Shown piece after piece: positions 52,637 to 61,519 of a stretch of DNA of 64,000 nt. Where the stretch lies: positions 3,720,001 to 3,784,000 of the forward strand of contig NZ_OV350343.1 in assembly GCF_923868895.1 (NCBI RefSeq). The letters run 5' to 3'. The stretch is from Halomonas sp. TD01 (GTDB taxonomy: Bacteria > Pseudomonadota > Gammaproteobacteria > Pseudomonadales > Halomonadaceae). A program made the position numbers and the translations under genes. The notes beneath the pieces were generated by a model. It saw only the letters and a list, made by a program, of their open reading frames with translations. It had not been told where the DNA came from and did no database searches. Each line of letters begins with the position of its first letter. Position 1 is the first letter of the stretch.

Positions 52637-53400
52637 TGCAATTATCCGCAGAACAACTCACTTGGGCGGTACATGGCACGCCACTGGTCATTGACGTCAA
52701 TCTCACCGTCGAGCCCGGTCAGACCTTTGGTCTGGTGGGCCCCAATGGCTCGGGGAAAACGTCCCTGCTGCGTCTGCTGGCCGGTTTGAACAAACCTAAG
52801 ACAGGCCAAGTGCGGATTGATAGCCAGCCTTTACACGCCCTCAAACAACGGACTATCGCTCAATCTATTGCCTTAGTTGAGCAACAGGCTGATACCACCG
52901 ATAGAATTACCGTACGCCAAGTGGTCGCGCTGGGCCGCACACCTTTCCTTTCCGCATTACGCGCCTGGTCAGTTGAAGATGATGCCATCGTGGCTAAAGC
53001 GCTGATAGATGTCGATATGGCGCATATGGCAGACAGGCTTTGGCATACACTTTCTGGCGGTGAGCGCCAGCGCGTGCATATTGCCAGGGCATTAGCTCAA
53101 CATCCTAATATCCTGCTACTGGATGAACCCACCAACCACCTGGATATTCGCCACCAGCTTTCGATTCTTGAGCTGGTCAGGCAACTGCCAATCACCGTGA
53201 TTATTTCCCTGCACGATCTTAACCAAGCCATGGAGTGCGACCGCATCGGCGTTATGGATAGCGGCCGCCTAATCGATAGTGGCCCACCCCACGACGTGCT
53301 CACTGCCAACAGGCTACAACAGACCTTTGGTGTGCATGCCCATGTGATCGATGACCCTGTCGATGGCAAGCAGGTCATGCGTTTTCGCAATGCTGTTTAG
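52636..53400 (+). CDS. FecE/BtuD-type ABC transporter ATPase
   Basis: A 254-residue ATPase: Walker A GPNGSGKTSLLRLLAGL, Q-loop ALVEQQAD, signature LSGGERQRVHIARALAQ, Walker B ILLLDEPTNHLD, H-loop ISLHDLNQAM. It energises the permease encoded just upstream. This operon ends about 270 bases before the IS30 element. Confidence 0.95.
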   Translation: MQLSAEQLTWAVHGTPLVIDVNLTVEPGQTFGLVGPNGSGKTSLLRLLAGLNKPKTGQVRIDSQPLHALKQRTIAQSIALVEQQADTTDRITVRQVVALGRTPFLSALRAWSVEDDAIVAKALIDVDMAHMADRLWHTLSGGERQRVHIARALAQHPNILLLDEPTNHLDIRHQLSILELVRQLPITVIISLHDLNQAMECDRIGVMDSGRLIDSGPPHDVLTANRLQQTFGVHAHVIDDPVDGKQVMRFRNAV

Positions 53401-53444
53401 CTAAAATCAATAAGAAGCACAGCCAGAAGCCACAGTTCTGACTA

Positions 53445-53630
53445 TTACTTCCGGTCAATGGCTAGCTCACCACCTTTTGCCCAATTCTCATGGTTAGTTT
53501 CAGAAAAGAAAATCTGCACCGCTTCAGGCGGTACCTCATAGGCTTGAACAAACGCTTCCGTAATCTTATTGGCCAGTTCACGCTTCATTTCAACAGAACG
53601 TGGCGACTGTTGGATAGTTACGATGGGCAT
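53445..53630 (-). CDS. 4-oxalocrotonate tautomerase family protein
   Basis: A 61-residue member with the catalytic Pro after the initiator Met (MPIVTIQQSPRSVEMKRELA) and the basic residue region. It forms small hexamers or trimers that tautomerise enol-keto acids. It is an isolated gene between the ABC operon and the IS30 element. Confidence 0.85.
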   Translation of the reverse strand: MPIVTIQQSPRSVEMKRELANKITEAFVQAYEVPPEAVQIFFSETNHENWAKGGELAIDRK

Positions 53631-53673
53631 ACAGACACCTGCTAGCTAAGTAAATAAGGCTTGGCCGCAGAAA

Positions 53674-54745
53674 CTGAGTGCAACACCTGAGCATTTCGCT
53701 AAGGTGTTGTCCCATGTCTTACCTCGAACTCAGTATTGAAGAACGTGCCAGCATCCAAGTGGGTCAAGCCCAAGGGATGAGCCTTCGGCATATTGCCCAG
53801 CTCCTGGGGCGAGCTCCTTCAACCATCTCTCGTGAAATACGCCGTAACCAAATGGCCCAGAACGGTTACTGCGCCCGGTACGCCCAACGTCAGCGAGAAA
53901 AGCGTCGAGAGGTCTGTCGTCCTGCGCGTAAGCTTTTGCCAGGCACCGAGCGGTTTGATCTCATCGTGCATATGTTGCGGCGACGCTTGTCTCCCGAACA
54001 AATTAGCGGCAAGCTCAAGACGATGAAACTACCTGATTTGCGCGATGCCTACGTCTGCCGAGAGACCATCTACACGGCCATTTATGCCTTGCCTGTTGGC
54101 CACCTTCGCAAGGAACTGATTCACTGCTTGCGACAAGGTAAAACCACACGCAAGCCTCGCCGTGGCGAAGTGGATCGACGTGGCCAGATCCCTGACATGG
54201 TCAGCATTCACTTACGTCCGCCCGAGGTCAGTAAGCGTGAAATGCCCGGCCACTGGGAAGGCGATCTGATCAAAGGTAAGAATAACGCGTCCGCGGTAGG
54301 CACCTTGGTAGAGCTTAGTAGTGGCTATCTGATCCTCGCAAAAATGGACGACGCCACCGCCACCTCCGCCGTAGCAGGCTTTAGTGCTGCTCTGAATCGA
54401 ATGCCGACCACCGCTCGAAAAAGCATGACCTATGATCAGGGGCGTGAAATGGCACAACATGCAAAAATCACTCAAGAAACCGGCGTTGCGATTTACTTTT
54501 GCGATCCCCATAGCCCCTGGCAACGTGGGGCCAATGAGAATATCAATGGCCTTATCCGTCAATATTTACCGAAAGGAACGGACCTTTCAGTACATAGCCA
54601 GGAAGAGCTGGACGCCATTGCCTTTGAGCTGAATATGCGACCTCGAAAACGCTTTGGATTTAAATGTCCGATAGAAGTGATGAGCGAGCTGATGGCCAAG
54701 TACCATGAAAGCCCATCAACCATCCAATGAGTGTGTTGCACTCAG
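53674..54745 (+). mobile_element. IS30 family insertion sequence
   Basis: Terminal inverted repeats start CTGAGTGCAACAC at 53674 and end GTGTTGCACTCAG at 54745, at least 13 bp perfect. Inside is one intact transposase gene. No obvious target duplication is visible beside the ends. It sits between the two corrinoid/metal transporter operons. Confidence 0.9.
53714..54730 (+). CDS. IS30 family transposase
   Basis: About 338 residues from the ATG at 53714. It has an N-terminal helix-turn-helix (LSIEERASIQVGQAQGMSLR; GRAPSTISREIRRN) and a DDE integrase core with GHWEGDLIKG, TYDQGREMAQH and the Glu in WQRGANENINGLIRQYLPKG. Intact, so probably active. Confidence 0.95.
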   Translation: MSYLELSIEERASIQVGQAQGMSLRHIAQLLGRAPSTISREIRRNQMAQNGYCARYAQRQREKRREVCRPARKLLPGTERFDLIVHMLRRRLSPEQISGKLKTMKLPDLRDAYVCRETIYTAIYALPVGHLRKELIHCLRQGKTTRKPRRGEVDRRGQIPDMVSIHLRPPEVSKREMPGHWEGDLIKGKNNASAVGTLVELSSGYLILAKMDDATATSAVAGFSAALNRMPTTARKSMTYDQGREMAQHAKITQETGVAIYFCDPHSPWQRGANENINGLIRQYLPKGTDLSVHSQEELDAIAFELNMRPRKRFGFKCPIEVMSELMAKYHESPSTIQ

Positions 54746-54897
54746 AGTCTGCATCCGCCAGGTTAATGTGTCGATGAGAGCAAGGTTGTTCATGGATACT
54801 GACTTCAAAGCCCCCCTGCCCCTCAACTAGCGAGCTTAACGCTAATTTACTGCGGATCCACATACCTAATCAAGATTAAGATAAATCAACCTCGACA

Positions 54898-55668
54898 TCA
54901 CTCCTTTATTGGCACAAACACCGGTGCGCCTTCAACCTCAACCACCGTCAGCCGCTGCCGGTAAAGGCTTTCCAACGCACTGGGCACTAGCATGGTGTCT
55001 CGCGGACCCCAGCAGGCCTCACCGCTTGGGTACAGCAACAGAATGTGGTCACACCAGCGGGCGGCTAGATTTAAATCGTGTAGGCACATCATCACCGCAC
55101 TGCCCTGGGCAGCTTGCTGAGCCATCAACGCCATCACCGCACTTTGGTGGTGTAGATCAAGATGATTGGTGGGTTCGTCGGCCAGCCAGATGCTGGGTGC
55201 CTGAGTCAGTACCGTGGCCATCGCCACTCGCTGGCGCTCGCCGCCCGAAAGCGTACTGACAAGCCGGTGGCGCAGGTGCGCAACGTCCAACTGCTCAAGC
55301 GCTGCCTCGGCCCGAGCATAGTCGTCTGCGCCTTCCATCTGCCATAAAGAAAGATAGGGATGGCGGCCAATCAGCGCGGTTTCCAACACGGTCGCGGGAA
55401 AGCCGTCAAGGCGCTCCTGGAATACCATTCCCAGCATTTGTGCAATTTGCCGCCTACACAGCGTTTCAAGGGGTTGCTCCCCTAGTAACACTTGCCCAGC
55501 ACGCGGCGCATATAGCCCTGCCAGGGTATGCAGCAGCGTGGTTTTACCTGCACCGTTGGGGCCAAGCACGCCCCATATCTGCCCAGGTTCGATGGCAATA
55601 TTCATCGCCGTGCCATCGCGTCTTTCTGGCACGTTGATGATGAGGTCTTGCGTAACCAGGCGGCTCAT
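54898..55668 (-). CDS. btuD: Vitamin B12 ABC transporter ATPase
   Basis: About 256 residues: Walker A GPNGAGKTTLLHTLAGL, signature LSGGERQRVAMATVLTQ, Walker B IWLADEPTNHLD, H-loop MCLHDLNLAARWC. The start is the ATG at 55668, which overlaps the permease stop (TGATG). Called BtuD from the btuC-btuF-btuB order and the riboswitch upstream of btuB. The 150 bp between IS30 and its end shows nothing notable. Confidence 0.9.
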   Translation of the reverse strand: MSRLVTQDLIINVPERRDGTAMNIAIEPGQIWGVLGPNGAGKTTLLHTLAGLYAPRAGQVLLGEQPLETLCRRQIAQMLGMVFQERLDGFPATVLETALIGRHPYLSLWQMEGADDYARAEAALEQLDVAHLRHRLVSTLSGGERQRVAMATVLTQAPSIWLADEPTNHLDLHHQSAVMALMAQQAAQGSAVMMCLHDLNLAARWCDHILLLYPSGEACWGPRDTMLVPSALESLYRQRLTVVEVEGAPVFVPIKE

Positions 55669-56639
55669 CAGCGGCTCCGGTAAAGCAGAAAGAGGAACGT
55701 AGGTACACCCAACAGCGCGGTAATCACCCCCACTGGCAACTGTTCCGGGGCAATTATCGTACGGGCCAGCGTATCGGCCAGCACCAACAGGGTACCCCCA
55801 GCCAGGGCGCAGGCCGGCAATATCAACCTCTGATCGTTGCCCAGCAACAGGCGCAGCATGTGCGGCACCACCAAGCCGACAAAGCCAATGCTGCCCGCTG
55901 TGGTAACGGCTGCGGCGGTTAACAGGCTGGCCGCGATGTAAATCCCCCACTCCAGCGGTCGCACGTCAACGCCCAATGCCGCCGCTTGCTGTGGGCCTCT
56001 GGCCAGCACATTTAAGCTACGGCCCAAGGGAATCAAGACAATACAGGTGAGTAATAACAGCAGCAGCGGCGGCCAGGGAGTACGCGCGTAGGAGAGATCT
56101 CCCATCAGCCAATACAGCATACCCGGCAGCCGGTCAGCAGGGCTTAATGCCAACATCAGGGTAATCACTGCGCCCCAGCCTGCCGCCACGACTACGCCCG
56201 TAAGCAACAGGCGTGAGGGCGTCCAGCCGCCGCTACCATGAGCGAGGCCAAACACCAGAAACGTGGAGAGCAGCGCGCCTAAAAACGCCGAGCCTGATAT
56301 AAACACGCCGCCCACGCCTGCCAGCATGGCCGCCAATGCACCGATAGAAGCACCACCTGAAAGCCCAAGTACATAAGGGTCTGCAAGAGGATTACGCAGC
56401 AGCACTTGCATCAGAGCGCCAGCTACCGCCAACAAACCGCCAACAGCAAAAGCTGAGAGCGCACGGGGAAGGCGTAAATCAATCACCATGGTCCGCGCCA
56501 GCGCATCGCCTTGCCCTTGTACCACCGCCCAAAGCTGTGCGGCGGAAAGCTGAGCACTGCCCACTGCCAGAGAGAACAGCATGGCGGCAATAGCAATGAG
56601 CGCCAGCAGGCTAAGGGATTGCCACAGGCGCGCTGTCAT
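55668..56639 (-). CDS. btuC: Vitamin B12 ABC transporter permease
   Basis: A 323-residue FecCD-type permease with ~10 helices: LLRNPLADPYVLGLSGGASI, AGSIGFVGLVVPHMLRLLLG, LPVGVITALLGVPTFLFLLY. Its start codon overlaps the end of btuF. Probable partner of BtuD and BtuF in corrinoid uptake across the inner membrane. Confidence 0.9.
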   Translation of the reverse strand: MTARLWQSLSLLALIAIAAMLFSLAVGSAQLSAAQLWAVVQGQGDALARTMVIDLRLPRALSAFAVGGLLAVAGALMQVLLRNPLADPYVLGLSGGASIGALAAMLAGVGGVFISGSAFLGALLSTFLVFGLAHGSGGWTPSRLLLTGVVVAAGWGAVITLMLALSPADRLPGMLYWLMGDLSYARTPWPPLLLLLLTCIVLIPLGRSLNVLARGPQQAAALGVDVRPLEWGIYIAASLLTAAAVTTAGSIGFVGLVVPHMLRLLLGNDQRLILPACALAGGTLLVLADTLARTIIAPEQLPVGVITALLGVPTFLFLLYRSR

Positions 56640-57565
56640 TAAGAGCTCCTGCTCATCGCTTGTGCTGCCGTGCGCTTTTGGCGGGTTTGCTCTAGTTTTT
56701 CACACAGCAACCGAGCACCCTCTAACAGGCGTGGCGTGGGCCGTTGAATAAGCGATGGGGGCACAAAATAGAGGCTATCATCCGCCACGGCGGAAAGATG
56801 AGGGTATTGCTCCCAGTGGGTCAGCCAGTGGCGGTTCTCTTCCCCCATACCACCGGCGATGATGGCTTCAGGATTGGCCACCAGCACGGCTTCGTCATCC
56901 AACCTTGGCACCAAGCGCGGCTGATCGCCAAACACGTTTTCACCACTGCAAAGTTGCACCACTTGGCCGATGAGGTGCTCATCATTCACACTCATCAGTG
57001 GTTGATCCCACACTTGGTAGAAAGTGCGCACGGGGTCACGATTATGATAGCGAGCTGCCAGGTCAGCCATGCCCTCTCTAAAATCATCAGCCACCTGCTG
57101 GCCTGCAGGCTCCGTTCCCGCTAATCGCGCCAGCCGTTCGATGGTATGAGCGACGTCGTCAACCGTTCGCGGCTCAATATAGAACACCGGCATCCCCAGC
57201 GCTTCAAGGGTTTCCATTTGCTCGGCAGGATTTCCGGTTACCCAGCCGATCACTAAATCAGGCGCCAGCCCCACTAACGTCTCTAAATCAATGCGCGTGT
57301 GACTGCCAACGGACGCAACGTCTTTGGCCTCTGGTGGATAGTCACTGTAGCTCACCACGGCGACCACTTGTTCTCCTGCGCCCGCAGCGTAGGTCAGCTC
57401 AGTCGCCCCAGGTGAGAGCGTGGCAATCCGTCGAGCAGCAGTGTGCAGACACACCTCACGGTCACGATCATCTACCGCGCAGCGGCTGTGGTCATCTGCC
57501 AATACGGAGCTGGAAATCACACCACTGAGCATTGATAAGCTTAGTATGAATCGACTTGATAACAT
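56639..57565 (-). CDS. btuF: Vitamin B12 periplasmic binding protein
   Basis: About 308 residues starting MLSSRFILSLSMLSG (signal peptide ending near SVLA). The helical-backbone fold is shown by ARRIATLSPGATELTYAAGA, SHTRIDLETLVGLAPDLVIG and QPLMSVNDEHLIGQVVQLCS. The frame is open to 57625, which would overlap btuB, but the internal ATG at 57565 leads directly into a signal peptide. Confidence 0.88.
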   Translation of the reverse strand: MLSSRFILSLSMLSGVISSSVLADDHSRCAVDDRDREVCLHTAARRIATLSPGATELTYAAGAGEQVVAVVSYSDYPPEAKDVASVGSHTRIDLETLVGLAPDLVIGWVTGNPAEQMETLEALGMPVFYIEPRTVDDVAHTIERLARLAGTEPAGQQVADDFREGMADLAARYHNRDPVRTFYQVWDQPLMSVNDEHLIGQVVQLCSGENVFGDQPRLVPRLDDEAVLVANPEAIIAGGMGEENRHWLTHWEQYPHLSAVADDSLYFVPPSLIQRPTPRLLEGARLLCEKLEQTRQKRTAAQAMSRSS

Positions 57566-57614
57566 TGCGGGGCCAGTGGCCCCGCAATGTTTAAAAAATC
57601 TCTGATTCGCTTTT

Positions 57615-59417
57615 TTATTGGCCATAGTGAACGCTTAAAAATCCTGCACGGCCTGCGTTAATATAGTCGGCACCATCAAAAGAGCGCGTTGTAATGTAAT
57701 CTTGATCCAACGCGTTTTCCAACGTTACTCGAGCGCTCCACAACGGGGCAAACTGCCAACCTGCACGCAGGTTAACCAGCCCGTAACCGCTTAGACGGTC
57801 TTGATTCTGTGCATCACGGTAACGGTGGTTTTGAGCAATCCAGGACCCACCCACCGACCAGTCGCCAAGCTCACGGTCTACGTCTAAGCGCAGGCTTTGT
57901 GAGGCGCGGTTTTGCAGGCGCTTACCTGTTAGGCGGTTTTCAGGGTCGGTGTAGGTCAGCGCTGCGGCTAGCGTCCAATCGTCAAGTTCAACGCCAGCAG
58001 CCAGCTCAGCCCCACGAATACGGGTTTCGGGTACGTTAGACAGCAATCCCTGGCCAGTAATCAAGTTATCGATATCGGTTTGATAAAGCGCCGCATCCCA
58101 GAACCAATGGGCATACTGACCGCGCACGCCTACCTCAATGCTGTCCGACGTTTCAGACTCCAGGTCGGGATTACCAAAGCCTGGGAAATAGAGCTGGTTG
58201 TAAGTGGGTGCGTTAAAGGCTGTACCGTAGTTGGCACGCAAGGTGTGATGACCGTCTAGATCATAGCCCACGCCTACGCTGCCAGTGACTTCTTCGCCGT
58301 AAGCTTCATTGTCATCAAAGCGCAAGCTGGCTTGCAGAGTAAACGGTGCAAAATCGAGTAAGGCTTGGGTAAATACCGCCGCGTTGCTACGGCTGGTTTC
58401 ATCGTACGCCGTGGTGCTATTGACTCGGTCTTCGCTGTATTCACCGCCCGCAATCAGCTCGTGGACGCCCGCCGTAAAGGTATTTTCCCAGCGCGCAGTC
58501 CTCACCTTGGTGTTAAACACTGAGTCACCAAAGTTATCGATGTTATCGCTTTCATCACGAGATTCGCTGAGTGTTAAACGGCTGCGCCAGTTATCGGTTA
58601 TCGGCAGCTCACCGTAGACACCCGCCACCTGCTGAACGAAATCGTTTTCACCGCCATCGTATTCGTTGTGACCACGGGCACGAAGCGCCAACACGCCCGC
58701 TTCTGCACCGCTTTCAAAGGTGTGAGACACCCGTGCTAAAGCCGTGGTGTTGTCATAGCCCTTATCGTCTCCGTCGCGTCGAACCGGCTGACCCTCAGTG
58801 GTGAAGTGACCACCTGCAAAGCTATAGCGGGTGCCGCCTTCTTTACCGCTAATACTCGCACTTAAGCGCTGGGTATTAAATGATCCACCACCAACGGAAA
58901 CACGCGGCTGCGGGCCGTCTTCTTCACCTTGAGGGGTAAACAGCTGAATAACGCCGCCAATCGCGTCGGCACCGTATAGGCTGCCACGCGGACCACGCAC
59001 AATTTCGGCACGATCAAACATGCGCGGTTCCAAATGCTGCCAGGCTGCCCCACCACTGGTGGCAGAGCGAAGACGAATCCCGTCAATCAACAGTACATTT
59101 TGGCCGCTACCACTACCACGAATAAAAACGCTGCTGTTTTTGCCAAAGCTGCCGTTCGTGGAAACATCCACCCCAGGCTGGCCGCGCAACAAGTCGGTAA
59201 TACTTACCGGATCTTGGCGGCGTAACGTTGCCTCATCCAGCACAGTCACCGAGGACAGGCTTTCGTTGGCAGTACGCGGAGCAAGTGCGGCGGTAACAAC
59301 AACGGGGTTTAACATATTCGCAGCAGGCTGTGCGTTCGATTGGGCTTGAACGGCCATAGGCAGTGCAGCCATCGCAAACGCCGCCAGCGTGGCGGTGGAA
59401 TGAAAACGGTAAGGCAT
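57615..59417 (-). CDS. btuB: TonB-dependent cobalamin receptor
   Basis: A 600-residue outer-membrane receptor with a signal peptide (LAAFAMAALPMAVQAQ), a TonB-box-like NPVVVTAA, a plug domain (SSVTVLDEATLRRQDPVSIT, LLRGQPGVDVSTNG, VEIVRGPRGSLYGADAIGG-type), and a 22-strand barrel ending in YINAGRAGFLSVHYGQ. A cobalamin riboswitch lies in its leader, giving B12 repression. It heads the btuB-F-C-D operon. Confidence 0.93.
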   Translation of the reverse strand: MPYRFHSTATLAAFAMAALPMAVQAQSNAQPAANMLNPVVVTAALAPRTANESLSSVTVLDEATLRRQDPVSITDLLRGQPGVDVSTNGSFGKNSSVFIRGSGSGQNVLLIDGIRLRSATSGGAAWQHLEPRMFDRAEIVRGPRGSLYGADAIGGVIQLFTPQGEEDGPQPRVSVGGGSFNTQRLSASISGKEGGTRYSFAGGHFTTEGQPVRRDGDDKGYDNTTALARVSHTFESGAEAGVLALRARGHNEYDGGENDFVQQVAGVYGELPITDNWRSRLTLSESRDESDNIDNFGDSVFNTKVRTARWENTFTAGVHELIAGGEYSEDRVNSTTAYDETSRSNAAVFTQALLDFAPFTLQASLRFDDNEAYGEEVTGSVGVGYDLDGHHTLRANYGTAFNAPTYNQLYFPGFGNPDLESETSDSIEVGVRGQYAHWFWDAALYQTDIDNLITGQGLLSNVPETRIRGAELAAGVELDDWTLAAALTYTDPENRLTGKRLQNRASQSLRLDVDRELGDWSVGGSWIAQNHRYRDAQNQDRLSGYGLVNLRAGWQFAPLWSARVTLENALDQDYITTRSFDGADYINAGRAGFLSVHYGQ

Positions 59418-59576
59418 GAGGAGGTCCCTTGCTCACTGTGCTCACCCGCACAGCGTGTTTTTTTGACCGGGCAAAGGGAACTTAAGGGAGATTGGTAACC
59501 AAGCAGCTACCTATATCACCCTGAGCACGCCCTCCGCGTCTCGGTATGTTGTGGTCCTTTAGAACCATTCCTCTTA

Positions 59577-59773
59577 GGCCGGTCTCCGGGCTGACGAGCG
59601 AAAGGCGGGTAACAGAAACCATGCCTTTCCGAACGACCACCTTCCCATGCATTAGCACAGTGGCGTCTTTAGCCGTTCTTATCTCGATCACCGTTGCGGG
59701 GGCAGCGTTGGATTCACGTAAGTGTTCACCAACTTCCCGTTTAACTGATGGCGATAATGGCCACCAGCACCTG
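59577..59773 (-). ncRNA. Cobalamin riboswitch 2 (btuB leader)
   Basis: Read leftward: AGGTGCTGGTGG, TTAAACGGGAAGTTGGTGAA, GTGAATCC, GCTGCCCCCGCAACGG, GACGCCACTGTG, ATGGGAAGGTGG, and the B12 box CGTCAGCCCGGAGACCGGCC (59577-59596). It lies ~160 bases before btuB and would repress the btu operon when B12 is plentiful. Confidence 0.95.
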
Positions 59774-59863
59774 AGAGTGCGCGTAAACTAGCAACTTGCC
59801 GTGTGGAGGTCAATTCATGATGAGCTGCTAGAGTAAAGGCACTGCACGGAACAGGAGACGGTC

Positions 59864-60481
59864 ATGATCGAGTCCTCGGCAGCCGGTGTACCCCGCTGGT
59901 TAAAGCTGGCTTTTACACTGTGGATCCTGGTCTGGGCACCAAGCTACGTAGTGCTGCTGGGAGCGCAGAACTTCTTTTGGCTGTGTAACGTGGCGAGTTT
60001 TCTGCTGCTGGTGGCACTGTGGACAGAGCAGCGCACTCTGATGTCGATGCAATGGCTAGCAGTGGCACTGGTCGGCAGTTTATGGAGCCTGGACGTCGCC
60101 ACGGCGGCACTCACTGGCATACATCCTATCGGCGGCACCGAGTATATGTTTGACCCAGAGCATCCTCCCATGGCACGAGCTATGTCGCTCTACCACGTGG
60201 TGCTTCCGCTGGTGGCGGGTATCGGTATCACCAAGCTTGGCTATGCCCGCCGCGCCCTGATGTTGCAGACCCTGCTAACTTGGGTTGTGGTGCCATTGAC
60301 CTATCTGCTAACCGAAGCCGAGCGCAATATCAATTGGGTCCATGGCCCCTTCGGCCACCCCCAGGATAGCCTCGACCCGTTGCTCTATCTGTTGCTACTC
60401 ACGCTGCTCTGGCCCGTCATAGTTTACCTGCCAGTGCATCTGCTGATGATTGGCTGGCAGCGTTGGAGGAGCCAAGCCTAG
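59864..60481 (+). CDS. Unknown polytopic membrane protein in the B12 locus
   Basis: A 205-residue protein with about six hydrophobic helices (LKLAFTLWILVWAPSYVVLL, LLTWVVVPLTYLL, LYLLLLTLLWPVIVYLPVHL) and conserved-looking polar loops (GGTEYMFDPEHPPMARAMSL; NINWVHGPFGHPQDSLDP). AGGAG precedes the ATG. It is divergent from riboswitch 2 and convergent with the cobU-like gene. I do not recognise its family; a transport or envelope role is only a guess. Confidence 0.7.
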   Translation: MIESSAAGVPRWLKLAFTLWILVWAPSYVVLLGAQNFFWLCNVASFLLLVALWTEQRTLMSMQWLAVALVGSLWSLDVATAALTGIHPIGGTEYMFDPEHPPMARAMSLYHVVLPLVAGIGITKLGYARRALMLQTLLTWVVVPLTYLLTEAERNINWVHGPFGHPQDSLDPLLYLLLLTLLWPVIVYLPVHLLMIGWQRWRSQA

Positions 60482-60485
60482 CCCA

Positions 60486-60914
60486 CTACTTAACCGCCTG
60501 CACTAACCCATGCCGTACATGCCAGACCTGCTCGGATTGGGCGGCGGTATCTTGGCTAAACCAGCCGCTTAAATCGCGCAGGCGACGCTGGTCTCGGGCC
60601 ATGGGTACGATACCCCGCCCTAACTCGTTCATGATGATGACCAGCGTTACGCCATGGGTTTGTGCTGCAGTCTCCAGGCTGGCCAGATCTTTCCGCCATT
60701 GGGCCCGCCACGCATCGCTGCCCCTATCCGAGCTATGCACTGCCGCTAACCACTCAAATACACCGTGAAGCACAAGAGGCACATTGGGCTGCATGATGTG
60801 GGTCGCTTCGTGTAAACGCTGCCCTGGGGAGAGCCGCCACCAAACAGCACTGGGAAAGCGTGCTTTTACAGCGTCGCGCTTACCTGCACAGGCACCGCCG
60901 ATGAACAGCTGCAT
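60486..60914 (-). CDS. Short CobU-like P-loop protein
   Basis: About 142 residues from the ATG at 60914 (another ATG at 60920). The N-terminus MQLFIGGACAGKRDAVKARF carries a P-loop like that of CobU, and the C-terminal half (VIIMNELGRGIVPMARDQRR; RLRDLSGWFSQDTAAQSEQV) aligns with the CobU end. The CobU guanylation-His region and the LDCLTLW strand are not conserved, and it is ~35 residues shorter. It may be a diverged second CobU with a different role. It overlaps cobC by about 50 bases. Confidence 0.7.
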   Translation of the reverse strand: MQLFIGGACAGKRDAVKARFPSAVWWRLSPGQRLHEATHIMQPNVPLVLHGVFEWLAAVHSSDRGSDAWRAQWRKDLASLETAAQTHGVTLVIIMNELGRGIVPMARDQRRLRDLSGWFSQDTAAQSEQVWHVRHGLVQAVK

Positions 60915-61519
60915 TGCCACTCTCCTTTGCCATCTTCACGTTCTTGATACGTCAGTTGCCAACGCCGCCCCTGCGCTTGGTGAACGATGCCTTCCCAAAA
61001 ACCAATGGTTTCGAAACGACGCCGTAACTCACGGATTACCCCGCCGTGAGTTACGACCAGCACTTTCTGATAATGATGTTCACGCGCATGGGCGGCCACC
61101 TGTTCAAGCCAAGCATTTAATCGATCACGTAGCTGGCCGGAAGATTCGCCGCCTGGAATTTGCAGCTCACCCACACTGTCAATCCAAGCGCGATAATGGG
61201 GCAAGTCTTTTAACTCATCATAAACTTTACCTTCATAGTCACCAAAATCTAGCTCCCGTAGCCGTGGCTCTAGATAGAGCGGCACACCCGGCTTTGCCGC
61301 CTGCGACCATCCGAGGGTTTGCTGACAGCGGTTTAAATCGCTTGAATAAATAGCGTCAAAGCGCTCTTCTGCCAGTGCGTCACGCAGTGCCAGCAACCCC
61401 TCTTCCGCATCAGGAAACAGCAGCGGAATATCGCGCTGCCCTTGGTAACGGCGCTCTAAATTCCAGGCGGTGATACCGTGGCGAACTGCCACCAGCTCCA
61501 CATTAAGACCAGTAGCCAA
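60866..61519 (-). CDS. cobC: Alpha-ribazole phosphatase (histidine phosphatase family)
   Basis: A 217-residue phosphoglycerate-mutase-like enzyme with the RHG motif (VAVRHGITAWNLERRYQG), YSSDLNRCQQT, LRELDFGDYEGKVYDEL, and the second His in VVTHGGVIRELRR. It is placed to remove phosphate from alpha-ribazole-5'-phosphate or cobalamin-5'-phosphate. It overlaps cobS by up to 64 bases; starts at GTG codons just inside are alternatives. Confidence 0.85.
   Translation of the reverse strand: MATGLNVELVAVRHGITAWNLERRYQGQRDIPLLFPDAEEGLLALRDALAEERFDAIYSSDLNRCQQTLGWSQAAKPGVPLYLEPRLRELDFGDYEGKVYDELKDLPHYRAWIDSVGELQIPGGESSGQLRDRLNAWLEQVAAHAREHHYQKVLVVTHGGVIRELRRRFETIGFWEGIVHQAQGRRWQLTYQEREDGKGEWQCSCSSAVPVQVSATL

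Noticed and set aside
55669..55950. 94-codon N-terminal extension of btuD
   Set aside because: It overlaps the permease gene in another frame and has no ABC-domain features.
59482..59691. 69-codon frame on the minus strand upstream of btuB
   Set aside because: It lies inside the cobalamin riboswitch, whose conserved RNA elements explain the sequence.
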